The position numbers were made by a program, and so were the translations under genes. From assembly GCA_026120035.1 (NCBI GenBank), contig JALRME010000010.1, forward strand, positions 558,001 to 622,000: a stretch of 64,000 nucleotides of DNA, read 5' to 3'. The stretch's first letter is position 1. The number at the start of each line of letters is the position of its first letter. The notes under the pieces are model-generated. The model had not been told where the DNA came from. It saw only the letters and a list, made by a program, of their open reading frames with translations, and made no database searches. Shown here piece by piece: positions 10,479-23,900 of the stretch. This DNA comes from Coleophoma eucalyptorum (lineage: Eukaryota; Ascomycota; Leotiomycetes; Helotiales; Dermateaceae).

Positions 10479-13313
10479 TTAGTTATACCATTCATCATCG
10501 GAAAAGGTATTTTCTCTCTTCCCGTTTCCATTGGCGCCCATATAGAACCCACTTCTATCAGCCAGCATATCAACTGGGATTCCACTGCCGCTCTCGCTCA
10601 CAGAAGGTCTTGATGAATTTCCATTTCCAGTATTCAACAACCCATTGATGCTGGGGTTATTGCCGCCATTTGGGTCTCCACCCATCCAATTATCAAAGCC
10701 CATTGCAAGATTGGCTTGATCTCGAAGCCACCAGTCCTGAGATTCAACTAGCGCGTCCACGCCCCCAAACATGTTGCTAGGCGACACATGTCGTGTCAAC
10801 GCGTTGTTAGACTTGGTTGAATCAGAAAGTGGAACAGATGAAGGGGGGTATTGTGGAATGGGCGGGTATGGTATAGGTGGCATTCGCATTGAATTGGGAT
10901 TCGTGGCATTGAGTGAGCCTATGCCTTGTTGCATTGGTTGCGGCGTATCTTGACTAAGTGTTTGTGACGTGAACTGCGTGATTGGGGAACTGCCTTGCAT
11001 GTTTGGTTTGGTATCTGGGAGATAGCTGTATAGACTCTGGCGGAGTTGATTTGAGTCTTGTGTTAGCGGGAGGGGTTGTAGTTGTGCTTGCGGTGGTGAT
11101 TGAGTTATTGATGGCGGAGTTACCACTATCAATTCTTGTTTGGGTGATGGCACATCGGCGGTGCTAAAAAATCCAAATCTGGCGTCCGTCCGAGCCAGTA
11201 CGACCGATGCTTCGTCAGGCAGGTCGATCTTCCACTTGCGAGCCAAAACACTGATAATACTGAGCGTTCGGCGTGCACAGAGCCAATCTTCCGCAATCTC
11301 TTCTAAGTGCTTGACACCATGGATGATGTCTCGCTTCGCTGTCTTTTCCGGGAGGTTCAAAAGGTGTATTGTGCAAGCAGAATGTACGATATAGACTGCT
11401 ATGTTGCATATTTGTCGTAAGCCATAAGTGCGCTTATACAATCGCATAAGTTTTGAGACTGCCCCTGATGCCTGAGTGCAGATCTTGCGGGGCGAGACAT
11501 GGCTTGGCAGCGGAGAAGTCGATGGGCTATATTTGAGGAATGGACGGAAGAGATGGATATAAAGAAGGTGGAAGAACATACTACACAGCATTAGTATCGA
11601 TCCTAGGGTATGGTCAGCTTTACTTACTGCATCAATAGCACATTGGGCAGTTGTCCTTCTTTAGGCTCCAATTCTGTTGGTAGATCTTTCCTCCAAGCTT
11701 CCAGCCTTGTTTGCAGTTCACTCAACTTTTTCAGCTCTTGGGCTTTCCCCACAGATTTCTCTAGGTGCTGAGGATGGTAAAAGAAGACTAATAAGTCGCT
11801 GCTGATCTCACAAAGACTCGAAATTTGTAGAGCAATTGTTCTAGTCCTAGAGGGCTGTGAGTGCAATTGGCTGACGCCATTATCTGTATAGGGAGACCAG
11901 AAATCGGCATCTTCGTCTGGAAAAACGTCGTATTTAGGGGCCGTGATGTTAGCTGTTGAAAGCTGTGGAAGACGACCTAGGTAATTTGACCAGCATTTGT
12001 CGAATAAGAAACAGCCCCAGAAGGTAATCCTCCGGGCATCAATTTCTTGCTCATCCATGGTGTCCTTGTTCAACCTCCCATGCGACGTCATTCCGCCAGA
12101 ATCCAAGTTTAGGCCCATGTCCATAGCCATCCGGAAACTCATACCACTATACACCCACCCCTTGGCTTCTCGTCCACATCCTGCTTCTCTGACCGACATC
12201 AAGCATAGGGCCTGAATTGTAACCAAACGCGGTTTTTCATACTCATCGTTTTCTACTATTAGTCTCTTTGCTTCCGCAAAAAATGCGTCTCCTTTCGTAG
12301 TGGGGTCATTTGGATCCGAACAGGCTCGTGGAGAATTCGTAAAATGGCAACCAAGAGCCAGCATGGCATTTACCAACAGCGACGAACAGTAGATTGTCCT
12401 TCTCGGTGTGCCAGGCGGCTTTCCCAACAGGAAGTCTCTGTAAAAAAGACTTTTGGAAAGCGTCGAGAAAAAGGGATAGTGCCAAGTAAAGTACATATTG
12501 ATAAGGTGCACAATAACTTCCGTGTCCTTGGTAACATTGGTCCAACTCGTCAACGGGTCGTCTTGTTGTTGATATTCCAAATCAGCATTCCCCTCTTCCT
12601 CGTCTGTTGGCGGCAAGTATATCAGATTGCTAGTTCCTCCAAGAAACCTCACAGATCCGTTCTCCAGTCTCAATTCTCCCATCTTCCCAGATAATTCCGT
12701 CTCGAAAGTGGGCAGATCGGTGGTATACGCCAGCTCAACGTCCTCAGCCTCATCTTCCTCAATTCCCTGCTCCTCCTTCATAATTCTGTCCGCCACATCG
12801 TCCAAATTCTCGCATGTTCTTATCTGCCGGACCAGCGCTGGTACCTCATCCTCGGTCGCATTCAAGATCGCCTGGATCAAAGTCTGCAGCGTGGAATTCC
12901 TCGTCTTCAAACTGTCAATCTTCTCCTTGTACACACCCTTCCTCCGATGGTCGCTATTAGGGTCGTAGACGCATTCTAGCAAAAAAGAAAACATGATCAG
13001 CACATGGAGATTTCAGAGAGAGAGGCGACCCCCGAAGCAAGATCAGCTCACCGGTGCCATAAACACTCGAACAAGCAGCGCACGAGGGGGTATTGCCGTC
13101 GCATTTGGATTTCCGCCGCCGGCATGCAATGCAGGCCGTACTGACACAGCGCCGTTTGATCGCAGCAGCATCCCGACTGTTCCTCGACTTCTTCCTCGAC
13201 GGCTGTCCCCCATCAGCACCAGCGCCTGCTGCTGCTGCTGCTCCTCCTACCTTGGCAACTGCGTCCCCGCTTGCCCCGCTCTGCATCATGGAGTCGGCAT
13301 CGGTATCTGCCAT
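10479..13313 (-). CDS. nirA: NirA/NIT-4-like nitrate assimilation regulator (Zn2Cys6)
   Basis: Three exons, 13313-13052, 12975-11628 and 11580-10479 (introns 76 and 47 nt), give 903 aa; Aspergillus NirA is close to 890. The zinc cluster has all six cysteines (61, 64, 71, 78, 81, 89: C-x2-C-x6-C-x6-C-x2-C-x7-C). Intron 1 falls just before the sixth, as AC..SSVYGT|ECVYDP. The following linker (DHRRKGVYKEKID) and coil are NirA-like. A fungal_trans regulatory domain occupies roughly 230-560, and the conserved block MFFHLLYIHLFRPFLKY starts exon 3. The tail is Pro/Gln/Asn-rich, as in activation domains. NirA/NIT-4 binds promoters of nitrate and nitrite reductase and activates them with AreA/NIT2 when nitrate is present. 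The ATG at 13313 is the first in frame; the frame extends upstream only to a TTG. Confidence 0.93.
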
Positions 13314-14372
13314 ATGGTCACAGTCGCAAGGGTCGTGAAAAACCAATTCGTCACGATACTCTGGACCTCAATGGGGGGTTTCTTCGCTGTGGAGCTGATG
13401 TTCGCACGGCGTGATTATATCGGGGGACTGATTATCAATCGCGTACTGGAGGTTGCGCAGAGTAGAGTTTGGTGTGGATCGCGCTATCGGAAGCGATAAG
13501 AGATCGGTATATGATTGCCTATGCTTGCGTTCACGATGGCCACTTAGATGATGGTGTATATGTCAGCAGGATGAGGAGCGCATTGGATGGTCGAATATGC
13601 GCTCCTACTGAACTTGAAGATGCTACAGAATGGTCATACCATGGGTAAACAATCGATCTTAAGGTATATCAGCTTGTAGCACAATGCGAGAGCGAGCTAC
13701 GAGAAACATCAGGCTGAGGAAGAAGGAAAAAGCATATGCTGATATCAAGCTTAGTCAATTTGGACTTTGCTGCCGGCGCCTAAAGCAGATAAGTTGGTTC
13801 AGTAAGGTGGTCTGGATGCGGGTGAGCAAGCTGATAAGAGCCCCCACACGCCCTTAGGTTGAATGTCCGTGTTTAATGGGCTTGGCATGGACTTGGGTGC
13901 AAAGACTTTTAGATTGTATGACGTGGTTAGACATCGAATGGGAGCGTTATTAACGAGTAACATGCAATCTGCCAAGGATATCACATTTCCCACTGTGCTT
14001 CAATAGCACACATAAATTCTGGGTACAGCTGGTTCTTCTAAAGTTCGTGGCAAAGAAGTAATTGTTAATCTGGCTCTCTTGAGTAATCTAGCCCCTCAGA
14101 ATCTCAATTGCAGTAGTACACCAAAAACTTCTCGAAACTCGGGTATCATATTCTTGTTTTGCTATCAATGGCCAATTCAGATATAAATATCCAATGTATT
14201 TTCAACATACCAAGCGGTTGTCCAACCTGAGCCATGGAAAGGCTTCCCCACGCTATGCATGCATATAACCAAATTAAAGACAACCTAACGCCCAATAATG
14301 CCGCAAATCAAACCGAGACATAAACCACCGAGACATAAACCCGTTGTGCTATATTCCTTGTTGTGCACCATC
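13314..14372. promoter_or_regulatory. Upstream region of the NirA-like gene
   Basis: This 1059 bp stretch is the 5' region of the leftward NirA-like gene and the 3' region of the MFS gene. It contains four HGATAR matches: CTATCG at 13484-13489 (read on the minus strand) and CGATAA at 13494-13499, ten bases apart, then AGATAA at 13788-13793 and TGATAA at 13832-13837. GATA factors of the AreA/NIT2 type bind such sites. The count is only modestly above chance for this length, so regulation by AreA is an inference. No gene is visible. Confidence 0.45.
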
Positions 14373-16252
14373 TTAACCAGCAGCAAAGGTACTCTTCTTT
14401 CGCAGCTTCTCGCCAAACTTCCATAGCAGAATAGGAGCTGGCCAGCCTAACCCAATACCAAGAAAAGCCAATAGGCTGTTTCCCCAACCATACTTCAGCG
14501 CACTATACATATACGGCGCAAAGAGTGGGAATCCAAACCCTGCCAGACTCCGCAGCACGGTAGTTGCAGCGACAGCCGATGCGGCATAGCGACTATATGA
14601 ATCGACAATGTAGGTCTGAATACATTGAAAACCCACAATCGTTCCAGCAGAAAAGATAGCGGCCCCAATATTTGGCATGATCCACTACGCTTCGTTAGTT
14701 CTAGGCCAGTAGAAGGGCCTTGAAAATACTTACATGCGTCTTTGCTTGAGCGCTCCAGCCATACCAAAAGAGTCCAATGGGCACACACAACGCGCCTGGA
14801 ATCATGAGAGGCACCCGAAACTCTGGTTTGCCGACGCCGTTATTTCTTGCTTTCAGCGCACGGTAAATACGATCTTGTACCGGAGCAGAGATCTGGGTTC
14901 CTAGGAAGAAGCCCACACCCAAAGAGATGTAATTGAGCCCACCAATCCCTACCGATTCATGGTATTCGTTCTCCCAGAGAGCTGGGAAGGTAGACAGGAC
15001 AAGGTACATCAGGCCGTACAGATAAGCCATGTAAATAGCTAGGACCTGCACAATGATCTGCGTGCCTAGCAATTTGAAAGGTCGACTTAATGATATCTGT
15101 AGAGTCTTCCAAACAGTGCGTTCTGGATGGTCGAATTCGGTATGCAGCGCCTCGTTTCCAGTCTCCTGAATCAGCTTCATCTTCTTATGATGCAAGAGTA
15201 CTGGTGGGTAAGTCTCCTTCAGGAAAAAGAGTCCAAGAACTTGTATCAGAGCATCTGCAATAGTAGTTGCATAGAAGACCCATCTCCACGTTGTGTTCTC
15301 CGTGACAAATCCTCCTGCGATAGGGCCTACAGCCGGACCTAGGAGTGGTGCTAGACTGTAGATACTAATAGCTCGACCACGTTCCTCTGCTGTAAAGAGG
15401 TCACTCAAGACTCCTCCGCCTAGTGCCAATGGAGCCGAACCTCCCAGACCCGATAGAAATCTGAATGCAACCATCTGGCCCTTGGTTCGGGCAAGTCCAC
15501 AGCCAAGGTTAAAGAACAAATAGAAGAGATTACTAGTCTGTAGAACCAGAACTCGGCCATAAATTTCTGACAGAGGTCCTAGGAAAAGTGGCCCAATAGC
15601 ATACGCCAGGACGAAAATAGACATCGTCAAAGACAGCTCGATTTCATTTGTGATCTGTATCAAGGTCAGTCATGAACTCGATAGGTACCAAACCCGAATT
15701 GAAACCTACATGTAGATCTCGACCAATGGCCGTCAAGGCCGGTGCAACCATAGACGAGGAGACGGGCGAGATAAAGGTAAATGAAGATACGACAATGGTA
15801 GCAAGCCATTTCTTCTTTGTGGCCCAATTCTTGGGATTGTCAGGATCCGAAGGTCCATCCCAAACAACCAAGTTTGGGTCTCTTATACTCCTCGAGGTCT
15901 TCTTGCGCTCCAGTTTCGGGTTCGACTCTACATCATAACGATCTGCAATTCCCATGCGTACCTCGGAGACCACTCGAGACACTGGCCCGGCATCCTCGTC
16001 TGCTAATTGTGCATCTTCCGTATCCTTTTCCCCGAACTCTATGCTGTCACTGCTTTCATCGTCGTCATCAACGGCATTCTGGAAATCGCGGTCAGGGTCG
16101 TTGCGATAAGACGAATGGTCATCCAAATGGTTCCCACTGGGCAGTCTCGTCAATTGATTTGGCGAACTGGGTCTTGAAGGGCCGGATCGTTGCGATGCTG
16201 CGCCGGTAGCAGATTCCTGTGCTGGCGTCGGTCGTCCTTGCGAGTCCGCCAT
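14373..16252 (-). CDS. MFS drug:H+ antiporter (DHA1-type), polyspecific exporter
   Basis: Three exons, 16252-15710, 15654-14734 and 14684-14373 (introns 55 and 49 nt, all phase 0), give 591 aa. An acidic, disordered cytosolic tail of about 160 residues precedes the first membrane segment. DHA1 landmarks follow: a DPDNPKNW-type motif before TM1, FVLAYAIGPLFLGPLSEIYGR (motif A region; quoted to show GPLSE and GR), ERGRAISIYSLAPLLGPAVG (motif C) and a twelve-segment profile. Members export drugs, polyamines or fungal metabolites at the plasma membrane. The substrate cannot be read from the sequence. It lies upstream of the nirA-like gene in the same orientation but is not a nitrate (CrnA/NrtA-type) transporter, since the nitrate signatures are absent, so adjacency is probably incidental. 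Confidence 0.9.
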
Positions 16253-18100
16253 TATTCGTTCAATATTGGTACGGTAGGTTAGTGTGGCAAAGTGCCGTGG
16301 CTTATTGGAGCACGGGATACACTTATATATATAGGTGCAATGGAGGTCTTGAAGGAGTAGAGGATCAGATAAGGCCAGGGGAAGCAGGACTTAAAAATGG
16401 AGATAAACGCAGAAGTCACCGCTTCACCGATGCTAGAAAGGATAGCTCACCGTTCTAGGTCCATTCCTCGTTACCGTTACCGTATTCGATGGATGTACGA
16501 GCAACCCTGCCACGGAAATTGTGGTAGTGCTGCAAGTGCTGCAGTAGAGGAAGGGGGGGGGGTTGCAGTGGGACATGAGAGCAGACTCTGCACAAATAGC
16601 TAAAACACCCCAGTGATGTCATGGGCATCGGTGCCAATAACGCCGCTGGAATTGACAGCTACTGACCATAGTGGGAAGGGCGCCGGGCCAGAGATGCGCG
16701 CGTTTTAGCATGAATTTTTTTACATGACAAGAGGCAAAGGTGCAGAGATGCCGAATAACCGGGACGGTCCCCCAGGAAGTCGGCTCCTCAATAGCTCCTG
16801 CCGTCGCTAAAGTCCGAAGCCACCGGTTATGTCCATGCGGCTAATAAAAGCTTACCTTCCACATTACATGCCCTTATACAGTTCTACGGGTTGACCTCTG
16901 CCCCCCGGGAACGGTCATCCGATGTCCTGCACTGCCTCTTCCTAACCACTGTGCCACTCCACTTTAGCCGTTGCCCGACTCCCGATGTATGGAGTGGTGT
17001 CGTGTGGTGCCGTGGGGTGTTGCACTGTCAGTCTGCAACAACAACAAGCCGGACAGACTCTGGCAGGTTCATGCCTATCCAACTGGCTCAATCTTCTACA
17101 TGGCATGCATCCCGAAAGGCTTCTCAACCGTCACCTGCTCACCGACTTAGATCAGCCCAATGGCAGCCGCTCAGTAGTTGGAAGCGTTCGAAAGACGACA
17201 CAGCAAGACGGTGGCATTACTATTTAGAGTTCGGGAAATGCTGCGAGCGCTACTGTTCTCAAAGGCTGGATCTTCTTGGTTGAGTATGGCATTTGGGCCG
17301 GAACTTTATCAGTGGCTCTCCTCTGCTCTGCTTCCCCACCATATTTCATTGTTGGCATTTATCCAGCAACGCACTAATGCAAATGCACCTCATAACCATA
17401 AATCACCACCTTCCCTATCGGCCCCTGTTAGACTGTCCATGCTATCACCAACTTAAACCTGATATTCTTTGTGCAACTGTAATATAGCTGCACTTAACGT
17501 GACTCGAACTGGCACTTAAAGCGAGGTGTAGATGAGGGTCTCGATTTCATTAGGTACTGAAAACACCTCCTGCCAGGCATATCCTGTGCATGCAAGCCTG
17601 CCCACACAAAAGAAGTCGTCTGAAGGAATCCTTGTCCTCCAGAACGGTCGCCAATATCTAAGCGACGCTAACCATGGACGCCAATGAGGGCCCAGTACCC
17701 ACCACCACATGCACTGCCATACATGAATGAGAAAGTCAGAGAAAAAACTGTTGGGCAGCAACAACAACATGTCCATCCCATTTGCATTTTGGTTTGGAGA
17801 AATCCCCAATCCTCGGCAAAATCTCCCAAGGATGCCCACAGCCAACGTAGCGTGACTGCAGAGATACCGAACCCCGCCTGGAGGCAGGAATTAAGAGAGG
17901 ATAGAGGTAAGAACCAATGTGTTTGCGAGTACTCAACAATATCATGAAGACAATGAATCTCCTAGCCGCCTCTACATCCATCAAACGCTACTCCTGCTTT
18001 TGAAGAAACTATCAAATCTTATCAGCATTATGGAAGAACTCTGGAAGCAGGACCTTTACAATGACCAATGTCAAAGAAATGTCCACCCAAGTGTGTGCTT
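16253..18100. other. Gene-free intergenic region
   Basis: This is 1.85 kb upstream of the MFS gene and downstream of the 18101 gene. A TATA-like run with short ta repeats (about 16320-16333) lies some 70-80 bp upstream of the MFS start. The rest is a mosaic of short frames on all strands with no recognisable protein, plus a G run near 16550-16560. I see no RNA gene or repeat unit. Confidence 0.45.
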
Positions 18101-18934
18101 TTAGATGCTACTTCTTCGACCATATCGGGGTTGTCTACAGATCATGAGAGCTTCCAAAGCCTTTGTGACCATGGGTGCTGCTTTCTCCGTTGAACGACCC
18201 TCCTTCGTGACAATCGACATCCCTGGGTTAATCCTTGGTAGGCTTGGCTGACGTTCGAGCTTTACTTCTTGCTGATCAGTCTCGTGCCTGATATCTGTCT
18301 CTGAACTCAGAGGAATGTATTCAAGGTAGTTGTCCGAACTGTCCTCCCGCTTGATTGATACAGCATACTTCGCAAGAAGAAATTCCTCGTCGTCACCAGA
18401 ACTTCCCTCTTCCTTGGCTGCAGCTGCTAGCTTCTGCAGTTTACGTCTGTCATCCTTATCAAACATGTTGTGCTGCAGAGTATCCGCGAGTTTCCTCTCT
18501 CTTGCAGGGTGCCTTTTATTCATAGCTTCCATGTTGATTCTCACACGGCCCTTCTGATACTGGAACCATGTGCCGGGAATGCGCTTCCGCCACCACGCCT
18601 GCGCGAGGGCCTTGGCCTGATCCTCTTGCATTGTCAGATCGTACTCGGCCGCTAGCCAGCGACACAGCTGGCTCAACGTCTCCAGTATCTCGAATCTCTT
18701 TTCCACAACTGACGGAGATTTCCCATAGGCTCGGTACACCTTTTTGCCGTCAACTTCCTCGTTCTCGTGAGGGTATGTCAGATCTCTTTCCGCTTCTTCA
18801 ACTCTTGCTCTACTAACTGCAAACCCATATGCGAGAAAATCCACAGTTGGATGACTCTTGTTCACATTGTGCTCGTTCTGATAAAAGGCAATGTTCGGCG
18901 GGCTTGTCGGGTTCCAATGGTTGCTACTGGACAT
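18101..18934 (-). CDS. Hypothetical protein, helical, unknown family
   Basis: Single exon, 277 aa, not recognised. The ATG at 18934 is unambiguous. A compact N-terminal ~150 residues are helix-prone (for example VVEKRFEILETLSQLCRWLA and DQAKALAQAWWRKRIPGTWF), with several Trp residues and a His-containing tail. The C-terminal ~130 residues are acidic/basic and disordered, ending in RQPRYGRRSSI. Codon use looks coding throughout. It stands alone at the left border of an accessory stretch (18.9-27.9 kb). I infer an orphan or lineage-restricted intracellular protein; nothing suggests a signal peptide or membrane span. Confidence 0.6.
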   Translation of the reverse strand: MSSSNHWNPTSPPNIAFYQNEHNVNKSHPTVDFLAYGFAVSRARVEEAERDLTYPHENEEVDGKKVYRAYGKSPSVVEKRFEILETLSQLCRWLAAEYDLTMQEDQAKALAQAWWRKRIPGTWFQYQKGRVRINMEAMNKRHPARERKLADTLQHNMFDKDDRRKLQKLAAAAKEEGSSGDDEEFLLAKYAVSIKREDSSDNYLEYIPLSSETDIRHETDQQEVKLERQPSLPRINPGMSIVTKEGRSTEKAAPMVTKALEALMICRQPRYGRRSSI

Positions 18935-20982
18935 GATAGGCCAACTGTGCTAGTCTGGCAAGCTATGATCCGTGGTGTTATTGAGAATTTGGCTTGCTAT
19001 CGTTGGAAAGTAAAAGAAGGTGATTTGAAATGATACTGACACTTCAATTCATGAGCACCAACCGAATATTGAGTGCACTGCCAGATGGGTGATGCTCAAC
19101 TTGGATGACCTACAGCCTTCATAAGTACTTGAACAATATCCCGAATGAAAGAAGAGTACTTGCTAAGGAGCTGGGAGTATTTTGACTTCTTGTATATTCT
19201 GGATTTTTCCACTTGGAAGAGCAGCTTCGACTTGAAGGTGTGTTGAAAAAACTCTTGTGCGTCAACAAAAAGTGATGATGAAAACCCTCGACGCTGACCA
19301 CGTTTGGGTCCTCATCAATGAATCTATGATCAGTGAATCAACATCTTGGAATCTAAACAGGCGGAAAGCCCTACACTATCCAGTGCTTTCTGCCGAAGTA
19401 GAGTTCTCAGAAAGAACACCCGAAAGGAGACCTTTTAGTATAGAAGGGAAATATTTTATCATAAAGAATTGGCTAAATTTACAGAAGAGGCTTAGACAAG
19501 TCCTTATGTACATCAATTATTACGAACTACTTTATGGACCTTGATAAGTTATTGTTGGAATGTCGATATATCTATCACCTGCACGCGTGGTAACATCGCT
19601 TCACTACCTGCACGCGATGTTGTATCGTGATACCCCCTGGATATGCAGGTATTCGGGATATCGTTGTATGGCTCGTGTGTTCCCGTGTTTGCGCTCGGAT
19701 GCAAACACTACATATGATTGTATTACTACGGAGGTCGAATCAATACCCAATAGGGATATTTATATGACCTCCATCGCACTCACTTAGAAGAATCATCTAT
19801 ATTTTTACCTTACCATTTTGACCTGTCTATTACAGTTGAAATAAGAGGTATATAGGTCGAACCAAAAGTTATTGGTTTCCACCTTTATCGTCAAAGTTGG
19901 GCATATCGATGAAGTTCCAATACTGGCCTTTAAATATCACTAACTTCTCTTTTATCTATTTCGAAAATTCCTTCTAGTTATTTTGATCTATTCAAGCTCT
20001 CATATTCGAGGAATTTCCTTCCTCGCTTATTCATTTGGAGCTCCTTCTTGCACTTAATTGTCTTCTCATGCGCCTTTCTCTTTCGACTCCCTTTAGCTAC
20101 CTTTTGAGTAAGTCTGAGAATCTCGAGTAGCTTCTCCATTCTTGGTCTTTAGGCTTTTTGTTCATGCCGAAAGATTTAGTGGCGCTTCATCCTTTACCTG
20201 TTTCTTGTTTCAGCAAGGTGAGCTTTTTCATCATATTTCCTTTCCATTTTGCCCGCTACATACCCCAATTCTATTCCGCTTCAAAGATACATAACGGTCT
20301 TATTATTTTCGAGAGTGAAGATAACCCCTTCACACAATGCTCGTTATTTATATTTTTAATCTATGAATTCTCATGTAAGCAGTTTTTAAGTATTTTACCC
20401 CCCCGCCCACTTCACTTCAGTTTGTAAGATACGAAGATTCTTCGGTCTATTCATTCAAATACCGGATCTTTCTTCCCAAAAAATCCAAATTGCAAAGAAA
20501 GAGATGACTCTTGCATTCCATATACTTAAGTGCAAAGAAAAAGGCTTCTGAGACTTACTAAATTAATATTTGTCTTACATTTACAGGACCCGACCTATGA
20601 ATCTTAACGCTTGCATCTCATTACCTCTTCTGTAAATTTTGAATGGTATTTAAATATTTCCTATGCCTTGCCCTAACTTTGTGAACAAGGTAATTCAAGA
20701 ACCAAAAGTACCTCCAACACATATGTGACTTACGCCTCGCTTAAGATTTCGAATTTAATACGGTTTCCCAAAGCTGCCTGCATTCATTGCTCCAGTGTGA
20801 CAATTGCTATGCCTCGTTGCTATTAAGAAACTATTTGACTTCATGGTAAGTCGGAATTGTTAGATTCAAACATCTGCTCTAGTCAAAACTGCTAAATACA
20901 ACGTCAATTTCTGGTCTCTATCTGCAGTTACAAGCTACGTATCATGCGACCACGAAAGTATGCTATTAGCCATGCGGTTTGC
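18935..20982. other. AT-rich gene-poor stretch, possible element relic
   Basis: This stretch is AT-rich, especially 19800-20960, with poly-pyrimidine tracts and many stops. On the minus strand a 53-codon open frame at about 20139-19978 encodes a very Lys/Arg-rich peptide beginning MEKLLEILRLTQKVAKG; it looks like the basic C-terminal tail of a transposase but is too short to prove this. An inverted repeat, aacatcgc/gcgatgtt, and a repeated cctgcacgcg lie at about 19576-19622. Dinucleotides are not clearly RIP-biased here. No complete gene is visible. Confidence 0.4.
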
Positions 20983-23900
20983 TCAAGCTGTAGAAACCCA
21001 GACACTTGTAGAATTCATTGCACCCTTCTGCATCCACATTACTCGCTCCTGCTTCGAAGAGCTGCCTTTCAACATGCCTTGGAAAACAGGCTTTGAGTCC
21101 TTATTCAGTATTACGAAAGGCGAGAGAGAATTTTGTTTCAGACTATTTGTCTGATCATCCTGCCATATCATAAACAGTGTCTCCCCAACTTCTGGCTCAT
21201 ATGTAAATTGAGATGCGAAGTCCGATGTTTGGCTGATATTATTGCAGATATCGGAGGCTTCATTGGTAGCCATTGCTGTAAGTTTGAAGAACTGATGCTG
21301 AGGTTCACGTGCCATCCTTGGAACAGACATCTCAAGGGTTATTGATGGTGTTGGAGAAGCCTCAGGTGTGGGAATGGAAGAGTGTATAGATTCATCCGGC
21401 TCATCGTTGCTGGGATGATTCGAACTTGATGAAGGATGTGACTCTGGAACAAGCCCAAGAGCAGCCAAGCTTGGAAGAACGTCATTCCGAGTACGAATAG
21501 GCAAAGCAAAACCTCTTGCTCCTTGCAGTAATCTGACTGCCTCTACGTTATGACACGCAATTGCAACATCTAGTGCCGTAAGGTTCTCTCGATTCATCTG
21601 GAATAAATCCGGACGACATCTCTGAATCAAGTACTCCAACTTCTCAGTACTCAGGCTATCTCTTTTTTGGACCAAAGTGTGGAGAACTGAGTTCCCATAA
21701 GGATTTTGAGTGGAAGTATTTGCGCTTATGTCGACCAAGAATTGGAACATAGCCAAAGATACACTTTCTTTTGATGCCATTTGAAGCACCGTCTGGCAAT
21801 CCGTATCGACATCCTCAATGTTGATATCGTGATCCATGAGAATTTTTAGTAGAGGTGCTAGAATATGCGAGTGTAATTTCGAAGAAAGCTCTAGTGACAT
21901 CTCTTGAGCACTTTCTGAGGAAGAGCTGAAAGGTGGGCTCATACCCAAGTAATATGATAATGTGAATTGCGCTTTCACCATTGTTGTTCCGGATGGTTGC
22001 ATCGGCTCCTGTGCTGATCAAGGACCCAATAATCTCCTGCGAGACTTCTCCCCTAGCTGCCCAATGTAATGGCGTATCCCCACTCTCATTTTGATAATTT
22101 TGAAAGGAGAATAAGTCTCCGAAGTTTCTGAAAAATTCTAAAACTGCTTGATGCCGATAGATACCTGCTCGTATGGCCTCGTGCAAACACTCCATTAGGG
22201 TGTCCTTTGCTTGGCTTTCGCTTTCTGAGAGGCTCCAGATCATCCTAGGTAGAACGGCGATAAGTCGAGTATCTCGGTCTTTTCCGTCATTCTGAAAGAT
22301 ATCGTTCAGCTCTCGTCCTGCGGAGAGTGGCAGAAATGCTTGGAAATCAAAGTCAAAGGTAAGAAGTATTTCATCTGGTAAGCGGCCGCAAAGCAAGAAT
22401 TTGAGTATAAGTCGGAAGAATGAGAGACAACAACCATGCCCCAAATTTCTCCCTCTACTTTTGCAAATATGAGTAAGGAAAACTACCATCGTAGGAGTCA
22501 CATACTAAGGAATATCCGAATATACTATTGCTTCGTTCATTAATGCAATGGTGTCTGTTGATACTGTTACTCCTGCCTCTAGTAGAATTCGAGTTAAGAT
22601 CGGGTCTTTTTCCGAGTATATCTCAATTTCAACTGCTGTTGTTAAAGGAGTTCTATTATACTCTGAATGCGGGACGGGATCATAATTTGCACCAGCTTGA
22701 AGAAGTGACCGTATTAGAGCCAATCGTGCGTTGTGGTGCTAGGACTTATCATTTGAGAGGCACTGCATACCATCAAAGAAATATTGTAAGGGACCACTGC
22801 CAGCAAGTATTCCACAGAGGTGTGGCATACCAAAGACACTTGGCTCGTTAACATCAATTTCGTCTTGTATTAGCTTATCAACCACTTTGTCCAGGCCAAG
22901 ACATGCCGCCCAGTGCAGAGCCTTTTGGTTTTGATGACGGATTAATGATATTTCCATAGTGATCCTTATTTCTAGGGGCTATGGTCTGCAGCCTGGCAAA
23001 TGACCAAAATAGAAAGTTATTACTCGCGGTTGGACTTAGTAGATCAAACACGAGTTGCTCAATCGTCTCCCAGTCACTACTATGAGCGTGGTGGTCCCAG
23101 AACTCGCTCGCGTAGGAGATTAAGGGAAACTCATCTAAAAACATATACCAGGAGTCATAAAAGTCATTGTTTTGATAATCCTCATCCGAGCCTATATATT
23201 AAATTTTAGGGATTTTGAAGTCACCAAATGATCTGCAATGGAGAAAGTTCAAACACCTATTTGCAAGAATCGTATGGCCATCCGATATTCGGTACTTTGA
23301 GAACCAGGTTTGCCCCCAGCGTCGAGAGACAGCAAAAAATTCTTGACAGTGAAATGTGCAAATTCTAGAATACCGGAAGCAGAATTAAGACGTACCAAGC
23401 TGCTACACCAATGCAAAATATCGTCTACTGTTGTCATGGCAGTTGGGTCAAAATATGTGCTGCAATCGTCGACGGCAACAGCTTGTGTCAATTGTTTCGT
23501 ACTCAAAGGCTTCATAGCATGGGCGATCCACTGGAGAGTCCTGGTCACCAGCTGCTGATTCTGATGGGCGCTTTTGTTTATTCTTTCTAAGATGCGCTCA
23601 TATGAGCTAGGAAGGTCTGGCGGTAGCTGCCTAAGAGCCTGACGTCGATCTCTATCGTTGTTACACTCACAAAGATAGTCTAGCTGGCAAGCGACCCATC
23701 GAAACCTAGGACTGCAGTTAGTAAAGAGCTGGCTGAATAAAAAAGGATTTCACTACATACATGCCATCTTCGCCATCTGTGAGTGTTCTCATTACGTGCT
23801 CTATCAATTTTGGGTCGCGGATGCGCAGTTTATTCATTCTGGTCCATTTTTCAATCTCAGCAGCCACGTAGAGACGCAAGTCCGAACTTTCTGCGGCTAT

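Noticed and set aside
10479..16252. Nitrate assimilation cluster (NirA-like plus transporter)
   Set aside because: The MFS protein is of the DHA1 exporter type, and no nitrate or nitrite reductase gene is present.
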